This document shows positions 1 through 6,481 of a stretch of 9,602 bases of DNA, one piece after another; positions within the stretch are counted from its first letter, which is position 1; every line of letters starts with the position of its first letter. Made by a program: the position numbers and the translations under genes. This DNA comes from Opitutia bacterium (GTDB taxonomy: Bacteria; Verrucomicrobiota; Verrucomicrobiia; Opitutales; Coraliomargaritaceae): contig JABJQI010000001.1 in NCBI GenBank assembly GCA_018663485.1, positions 1-9,602 on the forward strand. Reading direction: 5' to 3'. The notes under the pieces were generated by a model that saw only the letters and a program-made list of their open reading frames with translations, searched no databases and was not told where the DNA came from.

Positions 1-64
1 GGGCCGTGGGCCTTGTCTTAATTCACCCCTTGCCATTAGCCCGGCGTGGGGCATGACTATTGGC

Positions 65-484
65 ATGCGATTTTTTTTAATTGGAGCGCTATTAAGTGTC
101 TCGTTCGGTGCACTGCATGCGCAGCAAGGCTTGCAACCGAAGTACAATATTTCCCCCAGCATTGCGAAGCTGCCTGAACAGTCTGATTTCTTTGCCACAT
201 GGTTGCGCTCGGATGGCACCTATAAGATCGAGATCGAAGCGGGCGAGGGTCCCGGCACCGTGGTGGCACGTTACTTCAATCCGGATCCGATTAAGGTGGA
301 AACGTCTGCCTTTGACGAGGTCGAAGGGCAACCGCGGTTGGAGTTTGTACTGCGCGACGAGGGCTATCCTGGGTCTGCGTATCGATTGATTTATTTGGCG
401 GAACGTCGCGTGTTGGTTGGCACCTATGCGCGTCCTGATGCTGAGCCGAGTCAGGTCTTTTTTGTGAGAGAAAATGAACAATAA
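65..484 (+). CDS. Exported small beta-rich (lipocalin-like) protein of unknown function
   Basis: I do not recognise a named family. Starting at the ATG at 65 the product has 139 residues. An N-terminal signal peptide (MRFFLIGALLSVSFGALHA, cleaved before QQ) points to export to the periplasm or outer surface, with no lipobox. The mature part is hydrophilic and strand-rich. A 'DFFATWLRSDGTYKIEI' type opening and a 'VLVGTYARP...VFFVRE' close resemble the repeated G/A-T-W/Y edges of small lipocalin-like barrels; that fold is inferred from pattern only. An in-frame ATG at 53 would add four residues. I prefer 65 because the signal peptide then begins properly and GTGGGG (46-51) lies upstream, although 13 bases away. 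The stop at 482-484 is six bases before the ion-channel ATG, so the two are probably co-transcribed and translationally coupled. Coding status is fairly certain; function is unknown. Confidence 0.75.
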   Translation: MRFFLIGALLSVSFGALHAQQGLQPKYNISPSIAKLPEQSDFFATWLRSDGTYKIEIEAGEGPGTVVARYFNPDPIKVETSAFDEVEGQPRLEFVLRDEGYPGSAYRLIYLAERRVLVGTYARPDAEPSQVFFVRENEQ

Positions 485-490
485 TTGGTG

Positions 491-1333
491 ATGGTCAGTC
501 GACTTAGAGCACATTGGCGGCGTATTATTTTCCAGTCTAGTCGCTGGGATGAGAAGGCATTCGATGTCTGTTTGATCATCGCGATTGTCTTGAGTGTGGT
601 CGTGGTGATGCTGGAGAGTATCCCCACGCTCAACCCGGAGCTGCGCCGCGCGCTCTATTATGTGGAGTGGGGGATTACGATTCTCTTCACGCTGGAATAT
701 ATACTGCGGCTGTATGTCTCTTTGAGGCCGTTGCGGTATGCGCGGAGTTTCTTTGGCGTGGTGGATCTGCTGGCGATTTTGCCGACCTATTTGGATCTGT
801 TGCTGCCGGGAGCGCATTATCTCGCGCTGCTGCGTGTCTTACGTGTGTTGCGTATCTTCCGTGTGCTGAAGCTCGCTAAGTATATTGGCGAGGCCAATGT
901 GCTGATGCATGCGATGCGCTCCAGTGCGCGTAAGATTTCGGTATTTATCTTCGGGGTCGTAGTGCTGGTGTTGGTGCTCGGCTCGTTGATGTATTTGATC
1001 GAAGGCGCGGAGCATGGCTTTACCAGTATCCCGAAGAGTGTGTATTGGGCGATCGTTACGTTGACGACTGTCGGCTATGGCGACATCTCCCCCGTCACGC
1101 CGCTCGGGCAGTTCTTTGCGTCAATTATCATGATCACTGGCTATGGTATCATTGCCGTGCCGACCGCGATTGTGACCGCTGAAATGACGAATCCGCATCG
1201 CGACGATATCGCCGACCGAGAATCTGAAGATCCGGTTTGCCCATCCTGTGGATGGCAAGACCACGATCATGATGCTGCGTATTGCAAGGTCTGTGGCGAT
1301 CGCTTGCCCGCTGAGCTTCAAGCTAAAGACTAA
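491..1333 (+). CDS. Voltage-gated potassium channel (six-helix ion transporter family) with C-terminal zinc-ribbon-like tail
   Basis: Predicted inner-membrane Kv-type K+ channel, 280 residues from the ATG at 491, acting as a tetramer if like its family. Hydrophobic helices: S1 about 25-44, S2 58-76, S3 86-106, S5 149-170, S6 206-230. S4 (about 110-130) carries the voltage-sensor pattern of a basic residue every third position (R115, R118, R121, R124, K127). The pore loop contains the K+ selectivity filter TVGYGD at 193-198. After S6 comes a short acidic linker and CPSCG (C250, C253) with CKVCG (C265, C268), a four-cysteine zinc-ribbon-like module with a His/Asp-rich loop between. The start is ambiguous: TTG 485, GTG 488 and ATG 491 are consecutive in frame directly after the upstream stop, and GAGAG at 466-470 is far away, so reinitiation from the upstream gene is likely. 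Family call is secure; gating and ion preference are inferred. Confidence 0.95.
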   Translation: MVSRLRAHWRRIIFQSSRWDEKAFDVCLIIAIVLSVVVVMLESIPTLNPELRRALYYVEWGITILFTLEYILRLYVSLRPLRYARSFFGVVDLLAILPTYLDLLLPGAHYLALLRVLRVLRIFRVLKLAKYIGEANVLMHAMRSSARKISVFIFGVVVLVLVLGSLMYLIEGAEHGFTSIPKSVYWAIVTLTTVGYGDISPVTPLGQFFASIIMITGYGIIAVPTAIVTAEMTNPHRDDIADRESEDPVCPSCGWQDHDHDAAYCKVCGDRLPAELQAKD

Positions 1334-1348
1334 AGAGCACGACCGATC

Positions 1349-1585
1349 ATGAACGCTGAAGAAAATCAACATATTAAGCAGTTGCTGGCGACGGACGCGT
1401 CGGTGGCGCAACAACAGAAAGCGCTGAGCTGGCTGGCAGATTATTGTGAAGAGAGCTACATCCTAAACCTACCGCCTTCGACTGCTGCGCTAGCTGCTTT
1501 GAAAACGTTTTCTAAAAAAGGCAAGACAGATGCGCTGTTGAAGCGCCGTGCGGCAACAGTCGTAAAGCAATACAAACTGCGCTAG
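1349..1585 (+). CDS. Small soluble protein of unknown function, 78 residues
   Basis: Not recognised. The product has 78 residues, no signal peptide or membrane segment, and looks helical throughout: a Gln/Ala/Glu-rich first half, a central 'LNLPPSTAALAAL' segment and a strongly basic end (KKGKTDALLKRR...KQYKLR). It begins 15 bases after the ion-channel stop, with AAGAGC (1335-1340) spaced about 8 bases from the ATG as a plausible ribosome site, so it is probably the third cistron of the same operon. Its TAG stop (1583-1585) overlaps the TAG stop of the convergent PH-domain gene within a single CTAG. The basic tail could bind nucleic acid or acidic lipid, but that is speculation. Coding status rests on operon spacing and the coding-like composition. 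Confidence 0.65.
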   Translation: MNAEENQHIKQLLATDASVAQQQKALSWLADYCEESYILNLPPSTAALAALKTFSKKGKTDALLKRRAATVVKQYKLR

Positions 1586-1959
1586 CCAAGTGTGAATTGA
1601 GCCAAGACCTTTTGAAGGTCGTAGATGTTTACCTTCTTATTGAATTTCTTTTGGATCGGGGATGGATCACTCCCAATCCAGATTTTTAATTCTGCGTCTA
1701 GGTCAAAACGACCTGATGTCTCAATGCTGAATTTAGTGATTTTGGAATATGGGATACTCAAATATTCAATTTTCTTACCAGTCATCCCTTGGACATCGAC
1801 AATGATCAGTCGTTTGTCGGTGAAGATGAATGTGTCGCGAAAGACTGCGAAGCCGACTTCAATCGTCTCTCCTTCGGCTAAAAGCTGAGCGTAGTCCGTT
1901 TCGATTTTATCTGGCGCAACGACACCTGCATTTCCTAATACTGATGATAAGAGTCCCAT
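1582..1959 (-). CDS. Bacterial PH-domain protein (bPH_1/DUF1696-like)
   Basis: A 125-residue protein matching the single-domain bacterial pleckstrin-homology family (bPH_1, formerly DUF1696). After a short amphipathic N-terminus (MGLLSSVLGN), the recognisable core is 'FRDTFIFTDKRLIIVDVQG' (about 40-58), then 'GKKIEYLSIPYSKITKFSIE' (61-80), then 'DLDAELKIWIG' (86-96), and a C-terminal helix 'NIYDLQKVLAQF' (111-122) that caps a PH barrel. The family is widespread, usually about 120-130 residues, and its ligand is not established. No signal peptide or membrane span is visible, so it is probably cytosolic. Upstream on its own strand the sequence is AT-rich with no Shine-Dalgarno site, and a GC-rich hairpin lies about 30-50 bases before the ATG. 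It converges on the 78-residue gene with overlapping stops and no room for a terminator between them. Confidence 0.88.
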   Translation of the reverse strand: MGLLSSVLGNAGVVAPDKIETDYAQLLAEGETIEVGFAVFRDTFIFTDKRLIIVDVQGMTGKKIEYLSIPYSKITKFSIETSGRFDLDAELKIWIGSDPSPIQKKFNKKVNIYDLQKVLAQFTLG

Positions 1960-2265
1960 AATTTATTTAATCTTGTGGTGCTAGAGGCTGCGCCCCGTTG
2001 GGGGTAGCAGCGCGAAGGGTGCGATGCAGAGGTAAAAGTATAAAGTGGTTTTAGTCCTAGCGCAATAAAGCTATTTGGGAGGGGAGCTCAAACGATAATT
2101 ATGCATGCTCCTTTAAACAGAAGTGAGCAATAGTTATCATAAACGATTGACCCTATGTGGGAGCACTTTTTATTGCTGAACATCGAAAATGTCGCGTGGT
2201 TGCTAGATATAATCTTCGGTGAATCGCATCCACAAGCGGCGCAGTAGGAAGATTTTTAGCTAAAA
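1960..2265. other. Divergent intergenic region (306 bases)
   Basis: No gene is visible. It separates the leftward PH-domain gene from the rightward membrane-protein gene and so should carry both promoters. Visible structure: a hairpin CTGC-g-CCCC-GTT-GGGG...GCAG at 1988-2010, in the 5' leader of the PH gene; two direct copies of AAACGAT at 2090-2096 and 2141-2147, 51 bases apart; and an exact TATAAT at 2208-2213. Confidence 0.6.
2208..2213 (+). promoter_or_regulatory. Possible -10 box for the four-helix membrane protein
   Basis: An exact TATAAT lies 52 bases before the ATG at 2266. No good -35 hexamer is found at 16-18 bases upstream (the 17-base position reads GAAAAT), so this is only a weak promoter proposal. 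Confidence 0.3.
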
Positions 2266-2267
2266 AT
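2252..2267. repeat. Perfect 16-bp palindrome overlapping a start codon
   Basis: ATTTTTAGCTAAAAAT is identical to its own reverse complement and includes the A and T of the ATG at 2266. It lies between the only Shine-Dalgarno-like stretch (AGGAAG, 2246-2251) and the start codon, so it could be an operator or, in RNA, a 6-bp stem with an AGCU loop that affects initiation. AT-rich palindromes of this length also arise by chance. Confidence 0.45.
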
Positions 2268-2679
2268 GCATACGGATTATCTCAACGAATTACGTCAGCT
2301 AATCGATTTCGGTTTAGTGGTCTTACTCTGGCTGGTGCAGTGGATTATATATCCGTCATTTTTGCAGGTCGCGCCGGAGCGGCTGGTTAAGTGGCATGCC
2401 CAGTACACCCAGCGAATGGGCTATATTGTGATGCCGCTGATGTTCGGCCAATTGGTTTTATCCGTGCTGGCAGTCTGGCAAGTCGGTGTCGGCTTAGACT
2501 GGTTGGATTTGTTGTTGGTACTAAGCTGTTGGGGGCTGACTTTTGGGCTTTCGGTCCCTCTGCACCAGCGAATTGCGGCAGGCGAGAGTCAGCCGCAGGT
2601 CTTGCAGCGATTAGTGGTTACCAATTGGCCTCGCACGCTGGTTTGGACTTTGGTTTTCGGGTTGGGGTTTTGGCGTTAA
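2266..2679 (+). CDS. Four-helix integral membrane protein of unknown function
   Basis: A 137-residue membrane protein, not assigned to a named family. Four hydrophobic segments are clear: about 12-30 (FGLVVLLWLVQWIIYPSFL), 52-72, 79-97 and 120-136. Between them are features that look conserved rather than random: 'VQWIIYPSF' at the end of helix 1, H44 in 'KWHAQYTQRMGYIVMPLMFGQ', P57, 'PLHQRI' after helix 3 (H100), and 'TNWPRT' (N120, W121, R123) at the start of helix 4. The placement of His, Asn and Arg near membrane edges could suggest a cofactor or ion site, but this is inference. AGGAAG is 14 bases before the ATG, a long spacing, with a 16-bp palindrome in between. It stands alone, convergent with the VOC gene. 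Confidence 0.8.
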   Translation: MHTDYLNELRQLIDFGLVVLLWLVQWIIYPSFLQVAPERLVKWHAQYTQRMGYIVMPLMFGQLVLSVLAVWQVGVGLDWLDLLLVLSCWGLTFGLSVPLHQRIAAGESQPQVLQRLVVTNWPRTLVWTLVFGLGFWR

Positions 2680-2801
2680 TATCGATGCGGTAGCAAAGGC
2701 GCTATAAAAAGCACCAAACGTTTAAAATAAACGTCAACACCTGTTGCAATAATGCCGAGGGTTGGGCAATTCGCCCTCATGGGGATCGTCTCTTACGCAG
2801 G

Positions 2802-3149
2802 TTAGCTGCGGGCGCGACTGAGCATGATTTGATTGCCGTCGCTGTCTTCGCACATGGCGAGGTGGGGCGCTTCGCCGTCTTCAGGTTGAGGTTCGCGCTC
2901 GCATTTGCCGCCTGCTGCGACGATCTCGGTTGCGCCTACGACGACGTCGGCCACTTGAAAGGTGAGGCCTGTCCAGGTGCGCTTGCCTTCGCCGCCGCCG
3001 TGGATGGCGATTAGACTGCCAGCGATCTCAATTTCTGTGATGTGCGGATTCTGTCGTACCACGGTTCCACCGAAGCAGGTTTGATAAAAGTGGGTGGCGC
3101 GCTCTGTGTCGGCTGCCCAGATCGTATATTTTAGTTTTTCGACGTACAT
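2802..3149 (-). CDS. VOC-superfamily (glyoxalase/bleomycin-resistance-like) protein
   Basis: A small cytosolic protein of 115 residues with one vicinal-oxygen-chelate domain made of two beta-alpha-beta-beta-beta halves. The first half is 'KLKYTIWAADTERATHFYQTCFGGTVV...ITEIEIAGSLIAIHGGG' (5-53). The second is 'WTGLTFQVADVVVGATEIVAAGGKCEREP...HLAMCEDSDGNQIMLSR' (59-112), ending in the D-x-x-G-N-x-I-x-L signature of these folds. The His usually found in strand 1 of metal-dependent members is absent (YTIWAA), so metal use and reaction are uncertain; substrate cannot be named. I chose the ATG whose codon begins at 3149 because the fold begins there. In-frame ATGs at 3191 and 3218 would add 14 or 23 residues with no family-like sequence, and that extension overlaps a hairpin at 3179-3198. 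Confidence 0.87.
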   Translation of the reverse strand: MYVEKLKYTIWAADTERATHFYQTCFGGTVVRQNPHITEIEIAGSLIAIHGGGEGKRTWTGLTFQVADVVVGATEIVAAGGKCEREPQPEDGEAPHLAMCEDSDGNQIMLSRARS

Positions 3150-3178
3150 TGCGATCTTTGTAGCTAAGAATCTGGTAG

Positions 3179-3198
3179 AAGCGACACTCATGTCGCTT
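3179..3198. repeat. Hairpin in the upstream region of the VOC gene
   Basis: AAGCGAC (3179-3185) and GTCGCTT (3192-3198) are perfect inverted repeats around a 6-base loop (ACTCAT). It lies 30-49 bases before the preferred VOC start, so it could be an operator or a 5' leader hairpin. On the plus strand it is followed by TTCTT, but no rightward gene precedes it, so a terminator role is unlikely. Confidence 0.4.
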
Positions 3199-3272
3199 TC
3201 TTGCAATGAGCGGCGCATCGCTCGTGCTGAGTATTTTGGTCCTTAGCGATTGGTGGCCAGCGAGTTGATCGT

Positions 3273-3280
3273 CTAGGACT
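3273..3280. repeat. Left target-site duplication of the mobile element
   Basis: CTAGGACT abuts the left terminal inverted repeat. It matches TTAGGACT at 3707-3714 in the same orientation at seven of eight positions. Confidence 0.6.
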
Positions 3281-3706
3281 GGTTCTTCGCTATTTTTTGT
3301 GGATAGCCCATCGCGGCTCTAAAAATTCAACCACCCGCTAATGCTGGACGTAGCGCGACAGCGCCAAGATGGCCGAAGGCCCCAACGCTGTGTATGACCT
3401 GGGTGCCCATTGGCCAAGCGAAAGAACAAACACCGAGCAACTATGTCTGGGCGTAGCGACCCGCCGTCGCCTTCGGCTATGGAGGACAGGCTGGCTTTAT
3501 GCCATGCCGATTACATTTCCACAACCGCTTCGCTAGAAAGGGGGAGATTGGGGAGGAGACTCTGGTGCTTGAAACGGTTATTTCGGAGCAATCAATGATC
3601 TCCCAATCCTCGCCCGTCGGGCCCTCTAGCGAAGCGGTTGTGAATAAGGCATCAGGTTGAGCTCAGTGCCAAGGCACTGGTCATCAACTAACAGTCGCGA
3701 AGAACC
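3281..3706. mobile_element. Non-autonomous ISL3-like miniature transposable element (MITE), 426 bp
   Basis: The ends are inverted copies: GGTTCTTCGC at 3281-3290 and GCGAAGAACC at 3697-3706 match perfectly, and the match continues inward imperfectly to 19 of 24 positions. Immediately outside are direct repeats CTAGGACT (3273-3280) and TTAGGACT (3707-3714), an 8-bp target duplication with one difference. Known for the ISL3 family: ends beginning GG(C/T)TCTT and 8-bp duplications. That family assignment is inference from these two traits. No transposase is encoded. The only open frame, 62 codons from a TTG at 3410, has low-complexity composition and runs across the internal inverted repeat. The interior also contains CAGTGCC-AA-GGCACTG at 3664-3679 and the larger inverted repeat at 3520-3642. 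It occupies most of the gap between the divergent VOC and topB genes. Confidence 0.62.
3520..3642. repeat. Internal 18-bp perfect inverted repeat forming a long imperfect hairpin
   Basis: CACAACCGCTTCGCTAGA at 3520-3537 is the exact reverse complement of 3625-3642, with 87 bases between. Pairing resumes further in: an ATTGGG-type run after 3547 matches CCCAAT near 3602-3607. The whole 123 bp could fold as one interrupted stem. It may be a second palindromic element nested in the MITE or part of the MITE itself; no target duplication is seen at its own edges. Confidence 0.7.
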
Positions 3707-3714
3707 TTAGGACT
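3707..3714. repeat. Right target-site duplication of the mobile element
   Basis: TTAGGACT abuts the right terminal inverted repeat and pairs with CTAGGACT at 3273-3280 as the duplicated target. Confidence 0.6.
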
Positions 3715-3920
3715 TTAACTAGCAAAGTATCTTAAGATGCAGGATTTTTCATGTTTTCGAAGCCGATGGCATGCTCGCCTGGAAGTCGGAGACGTCTGCG
3801 CCACAACCTGGAGCTTTCATGCGTCTTGAGCGTTGAAGCTAGGTTGAATCTTTGCCTGAAAGTCACGATGAGTCTTATTTTTTGACGCTTTTTTCTGGCT
3901 CCATGCGGACAAGCGACAAG

Positions 3921-3937
3921 AGTGTAGCGTCTACACT
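3921..3937. promoter_or_regulatory. Perfect inverted repeat just before the topB start
   Basis: AGTGTAG-CGT-CTACACT is a perfect 7-bp inverted repeat with a 3-base centre, ending four bases before the ATG at 3942, where a Shine-Dalgarno site would be expected and none is seen. It could be a protein-binding operator or an RNA hairpin limiting initiation. A weak promoter candidate upstream is TTGCCT (3852-3857), 17 bases, TTATTT (3875-3880), which would place this repeat in the leader. Confidence 0.5.
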
Positions 3938-3941
3938 ATCT

Positions 3942-6281
3942 ATGAAAGTTGTCTTAGCGGAAAAACCCTCAGTCGCACGCGATATCGCGAAACACCTTGG
4001 AGCGACCACCCAAGGGAAGGGCTTTTTAAAGAACGACGAGTGGACTGTTACCTGGGCCTTTGGCCATATGGTCGAGCTGCAGGAACCGGAAGATTACACC
4101 CCAGAGTGGAAGCCGTGGCGCCTGAGTAGCCTGCCAATCATTCCGGAAGACTTTAAGTTGCGCTCGCGCAAAGATGGGTCAGCGCATGAGCAGTTGATGA
4201 TTATCAAGGGGCTGTTCGATGAGGCCGACGAGATCATTTGCGCGACGGACGCCGGCCGAGAGGGAGAGCTGATTTTTCGTTATATTTTAACCTGGGCGGA
4301 GTGCGAGACCAAGCCGTGCCAGCGCTTGTGGATCAGCTCGCTGACGGCTGCGGCGATCGCGAAGGGCTTTAAAGCGCTAGTGCCGAGCGCTGACTATGAT
4401 GGACTCTATCACGCGGCGAAGTGCCGTAGTGAGGCCGACTGGGTGGTGGGGCTGAATGCCACGCGCTTCTTTACGGTCGAATATGGCAGGCGTAACTTGT
4501 TGCTCAGTCTCGGGCGGGTGCAGACGCCGATTCTCGCGATGATTGTGAATCGTGACTTTGACGTGGAGTTTTTTAAGCCGAAGGATTTCTGGGAGGTGCA
4601 CTCTGTCTGTCGCGAGGCACTGTTTAAACACACCGGCGGGAAGTTTGACGATCAGTCCAAGGCTGCAGAGATCCTTGCGCAAGTGACAGGGCAAGAACTG
4701 GTGGTAAAGTCGGTTACTAAAAAAAACGAGAAGGCGAATCCTCCGCAGCTTTATGACCTCACCTCGTTGCAGCAGGATATGAATAAGCGCTTCGGCTTTA
4801 CTGCCGATCAGACGCTGAAGCTCGCGCAGAGTCTTTACGAAAAGAAGCACCTGACCTATCCACGAACAGACAGCCGTTATATAAGCACTGATATTCAGTC
4901 GACGATTCCGCCGCTGTTGCAAGCGCTACGCAGGCTCAAGCCAGATGCGATCGATCAGCTGGACCTAGACGCACTGAATTTCACCAAACGGATCGTCGAT
5001 GATAAGAAAGTGTCTGATCACCATGCGATTATCCCTACCGAGGTGCTGGGCGATGGCCTGACGGGCGATGAACGTAAGCTATATGGCGCAGTATTGGTTC
5101 GGTTGATCGCGGTATTCTTTCCGCCGTGCATTAAGGCCGTGACGGTGGTCGATGCGCTGGCTGCAGAAGAGCCGTTTCGGGCACGTGGCAAGGTGTTAGT
5201 CGATGCCGGTTGGCAGGCGCTGTATGCCAAGGATAAATCGGGGCAGTTGGACGAGACGAAGAAAGGCAAAGACGATGCAGTGCAGGAGCTGCCTGATTTT
5301 CAGCTAGCCGAGAGCAATTCACATGAGCCGTCGGTGGCGCAGTTTAAGACATCGGCGCCGAAGCGCTTCAATGAAGCGACCTTGCTGCAATTAATGGAGA
5401 CCGCAGGTAAGATCGTCACCGATGAGGCGCTCAAGGAGGCTCTGAAAGAGAAAGGAGTCGGCACACCGGCTACACGTGCGTCGATCATCGAGGTGTTGAT
5501 TCAGCGACAATACGTTGAGCGTAAGAAAAAAAGCCTGATTAGCACTGAGTCGGGGCGTGGCTTGATTTCGTTGATTCAAGATGAGCGATTAAAGTCACCC
5601 GAGCTCACTGGTGATTGGGAGTTTCGCCTCAAGCAAATGGAACGTGGCGAGTATGACGCGGTTCAGTTCATGACGGAGGTCGGCGATTATACGCGTGAGA
5701 TTTTGCAATGTACGTCAGCGAAGACGGTGAATCCAGCGAACCTGGGGGCATGCCCGATTTGCAATGAACCAGTGATTCGAGGCAAGTCGGCCTACGGTTG
5801 CTCCGCATGGAAGCAGGGCTGTCAGTTTGTGCTACCGGTAATCGAGTGGGGCTTGTCAATTCAACCCGAGTTGGCGCGCGAAATTTTTGCGCATAGACGT
5901 ACTCTCACCCCTCATCCAATCGAGATCGATGGTCGCAAACTGTTTGCCACGCTCAGCCTAGATAAAAAAGGCAAGCTCGGTTATGCTGAGGCTGAGGTCG
6001 CGAAAAAAGAAGCGGGGCAAGTGGCGCTCGGAGTCTGTCCGACCTGTGGCGGTGATATCGTGGCAGGCGCCAAAGCATATGGCTGTTCGAATTGGCGCAA
6101 TGGGTGTAAATTTGTGATTTGGAAGGTCATAGCTCAACGGGAGATCGCACTGGAAGTGGCGCAGCAGCTTCTTAATACTGGCACGACTGAAATGTTGAGC
6201 GGATTCAAATCGAAGGCTGGTAAGGGCTTCGAGGCCAAGTTGAAGGTCATAGCTGGCGAAGTGAAATTCGACTTTCAGTAA
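3942..6281 (+). CDS. topB: DNA topoisomerase III (type IA)
   Basis: A 779-residue type IA topoisomerase that cuts one DNA strand through a 5'-phosphotyrosine, passes a strand and reseals; topoisomerase III mainly unlinks replication and recombination intermediates. The Toprim domain starts at residue 1 (MKVVLAEKPS, E7) and includes 'ATDAGREGEL' (D103, E107, E109). Then come 'LWISSLT', the 'CRSEADWVVGLNATR' helix, 'SLGRVQTP' (189-196), and the catalytic motif 'LTYPRTDSRY' with active-site Y306. 'SDHHAIIPT' (358-366) and 'GVGTPATRASIIE' (505-517) complete the core. The C-terminus carries two four-cysteine topoisomerase zinc modules (C604/C607/C620/C627 and C699/C702/C715/C722), each with the 'YGCS-W-GC-FV' pattern. 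The ATG at 3942 is chosen because the Toprim begins at once; a TTG 90 bases earlier would add unrelated residues across the inverted repeat. The frame is intact. Confidence 0.96.
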   Translation: MKVVLAEKPSVARDIAKHLGATTQGKGFLKNDEWTVTWAFGHMVELQEPEDYTPEWKPWRLSSLPIIPEDFKLRSRKDGSAHEQLMIIKGLFDEADEIICATDAGREGELIFRYILTWAECETKPCQRLWISSLTAAAIAKGFKALVPSADYDGLYHAAKCRSEADWVVGLNATRFFTVEYGRRNLLLSLGRVQTPILAMIVNRDFDVEFFKPKDFWEVHSVCREALFKHTGGKFDDQSKAAEILAQVTGQELVVKSVTKKNEKANPPQLYDLTSLQQDMNKRFGFTADQTLKLAQSLYEKKHLTYPRTDSRYISTDIQSTIPPLLQALRRLKPDAIDQLDLDALNFTKRIVDDKKVSDHHAIIPTEVLGDGLTGDERKLYGAVLVRLIAVFFPPCIKAVTVVDALAAEEPFRARGKVLVDAGWQALYAKDKSGQLDETKKGKDDAVQELPDFQLAESNSHEPSVAQFKTSAPKRFNEATLLQLMETAGKIVTDEALKEALKEKGVGTPATRASIIEVLIQRQYVERKKKSLISTESGRGLISLIQDERLKSPELTGDWEFRLKQMERGEYDAVQFMTEVGDYTREILQCTSAKTVNPANLGACPICNEPVIRGKSAYGCSAWKQGCQFVLPVIEWGLSIQPELAREIFAHRRTLTPHPIEIDGRKLFATLSLDKKGKLGYAEAEVAKKEAGQVALGVCPTCGGDIVAGAKAYGCSNWRNGCKFVIWKVIAQREIALEVAQQLLNTGTTEMLSGFKSKAGKGFEAKLKVIAGEVKFDFQ

Positions 6282-6481
6282 GTGGGTTGCAGTAACTTTG
6301 CACTACGGCAAGCAAAGGATAGTAAATCGCGACGGCCGACCTAGCGCTTTTCTTTGGAGAAGTGCCTTCTCGGTTACTGCTGTGGTCGCGTGCAGGCATC
6401 GAGACGATCTTCCTCGAGCATAAATCGGATCGATTCGACGGATACTGATTTACTGAATTTTTAGCAACTTTCGCAAGCCCA

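Noticed and set aside
92..817. 241-codon minus-strand open frame
   Set aside because: It lies opposite the exported protein and the K+ channel, both of which have clear signals or motifs; its Arg/Gln/His-rich composition is typical of a shadow frame.
2718..2734. ACGTTTA-AAA-TAAACGT hairpin after the four-helix membrane protein, considered as a terminator
   Set aside because: The stem is AT-rich with a 3-base loop and no T-tract follows on either strand.
3410..3598. 62-codon plus-strand open frame starting with TTG
   Set aside because: It lies inside the mobile element, spans one arm of the 18-bp inverted repeat, has no ribosome site and gives a low-complexity Arg/Ser/Pro-rich product; most likely not translated.
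3852..3941. N-terminal extension of topB from a TTG at 3852
   Set aside because: The Toprim domain begins exactly at the ATG at 3942 as in other topoisomerases III; the extra 30 residues are unrelated to the family and cross an inverted repeat.
6357..6371. GAGAAG-TGC-CTTCTC hairpin after topB, considered as a terminator
   Set aside because: It is a short stem about 75 bases past the stop, with no T-tract on either strand.
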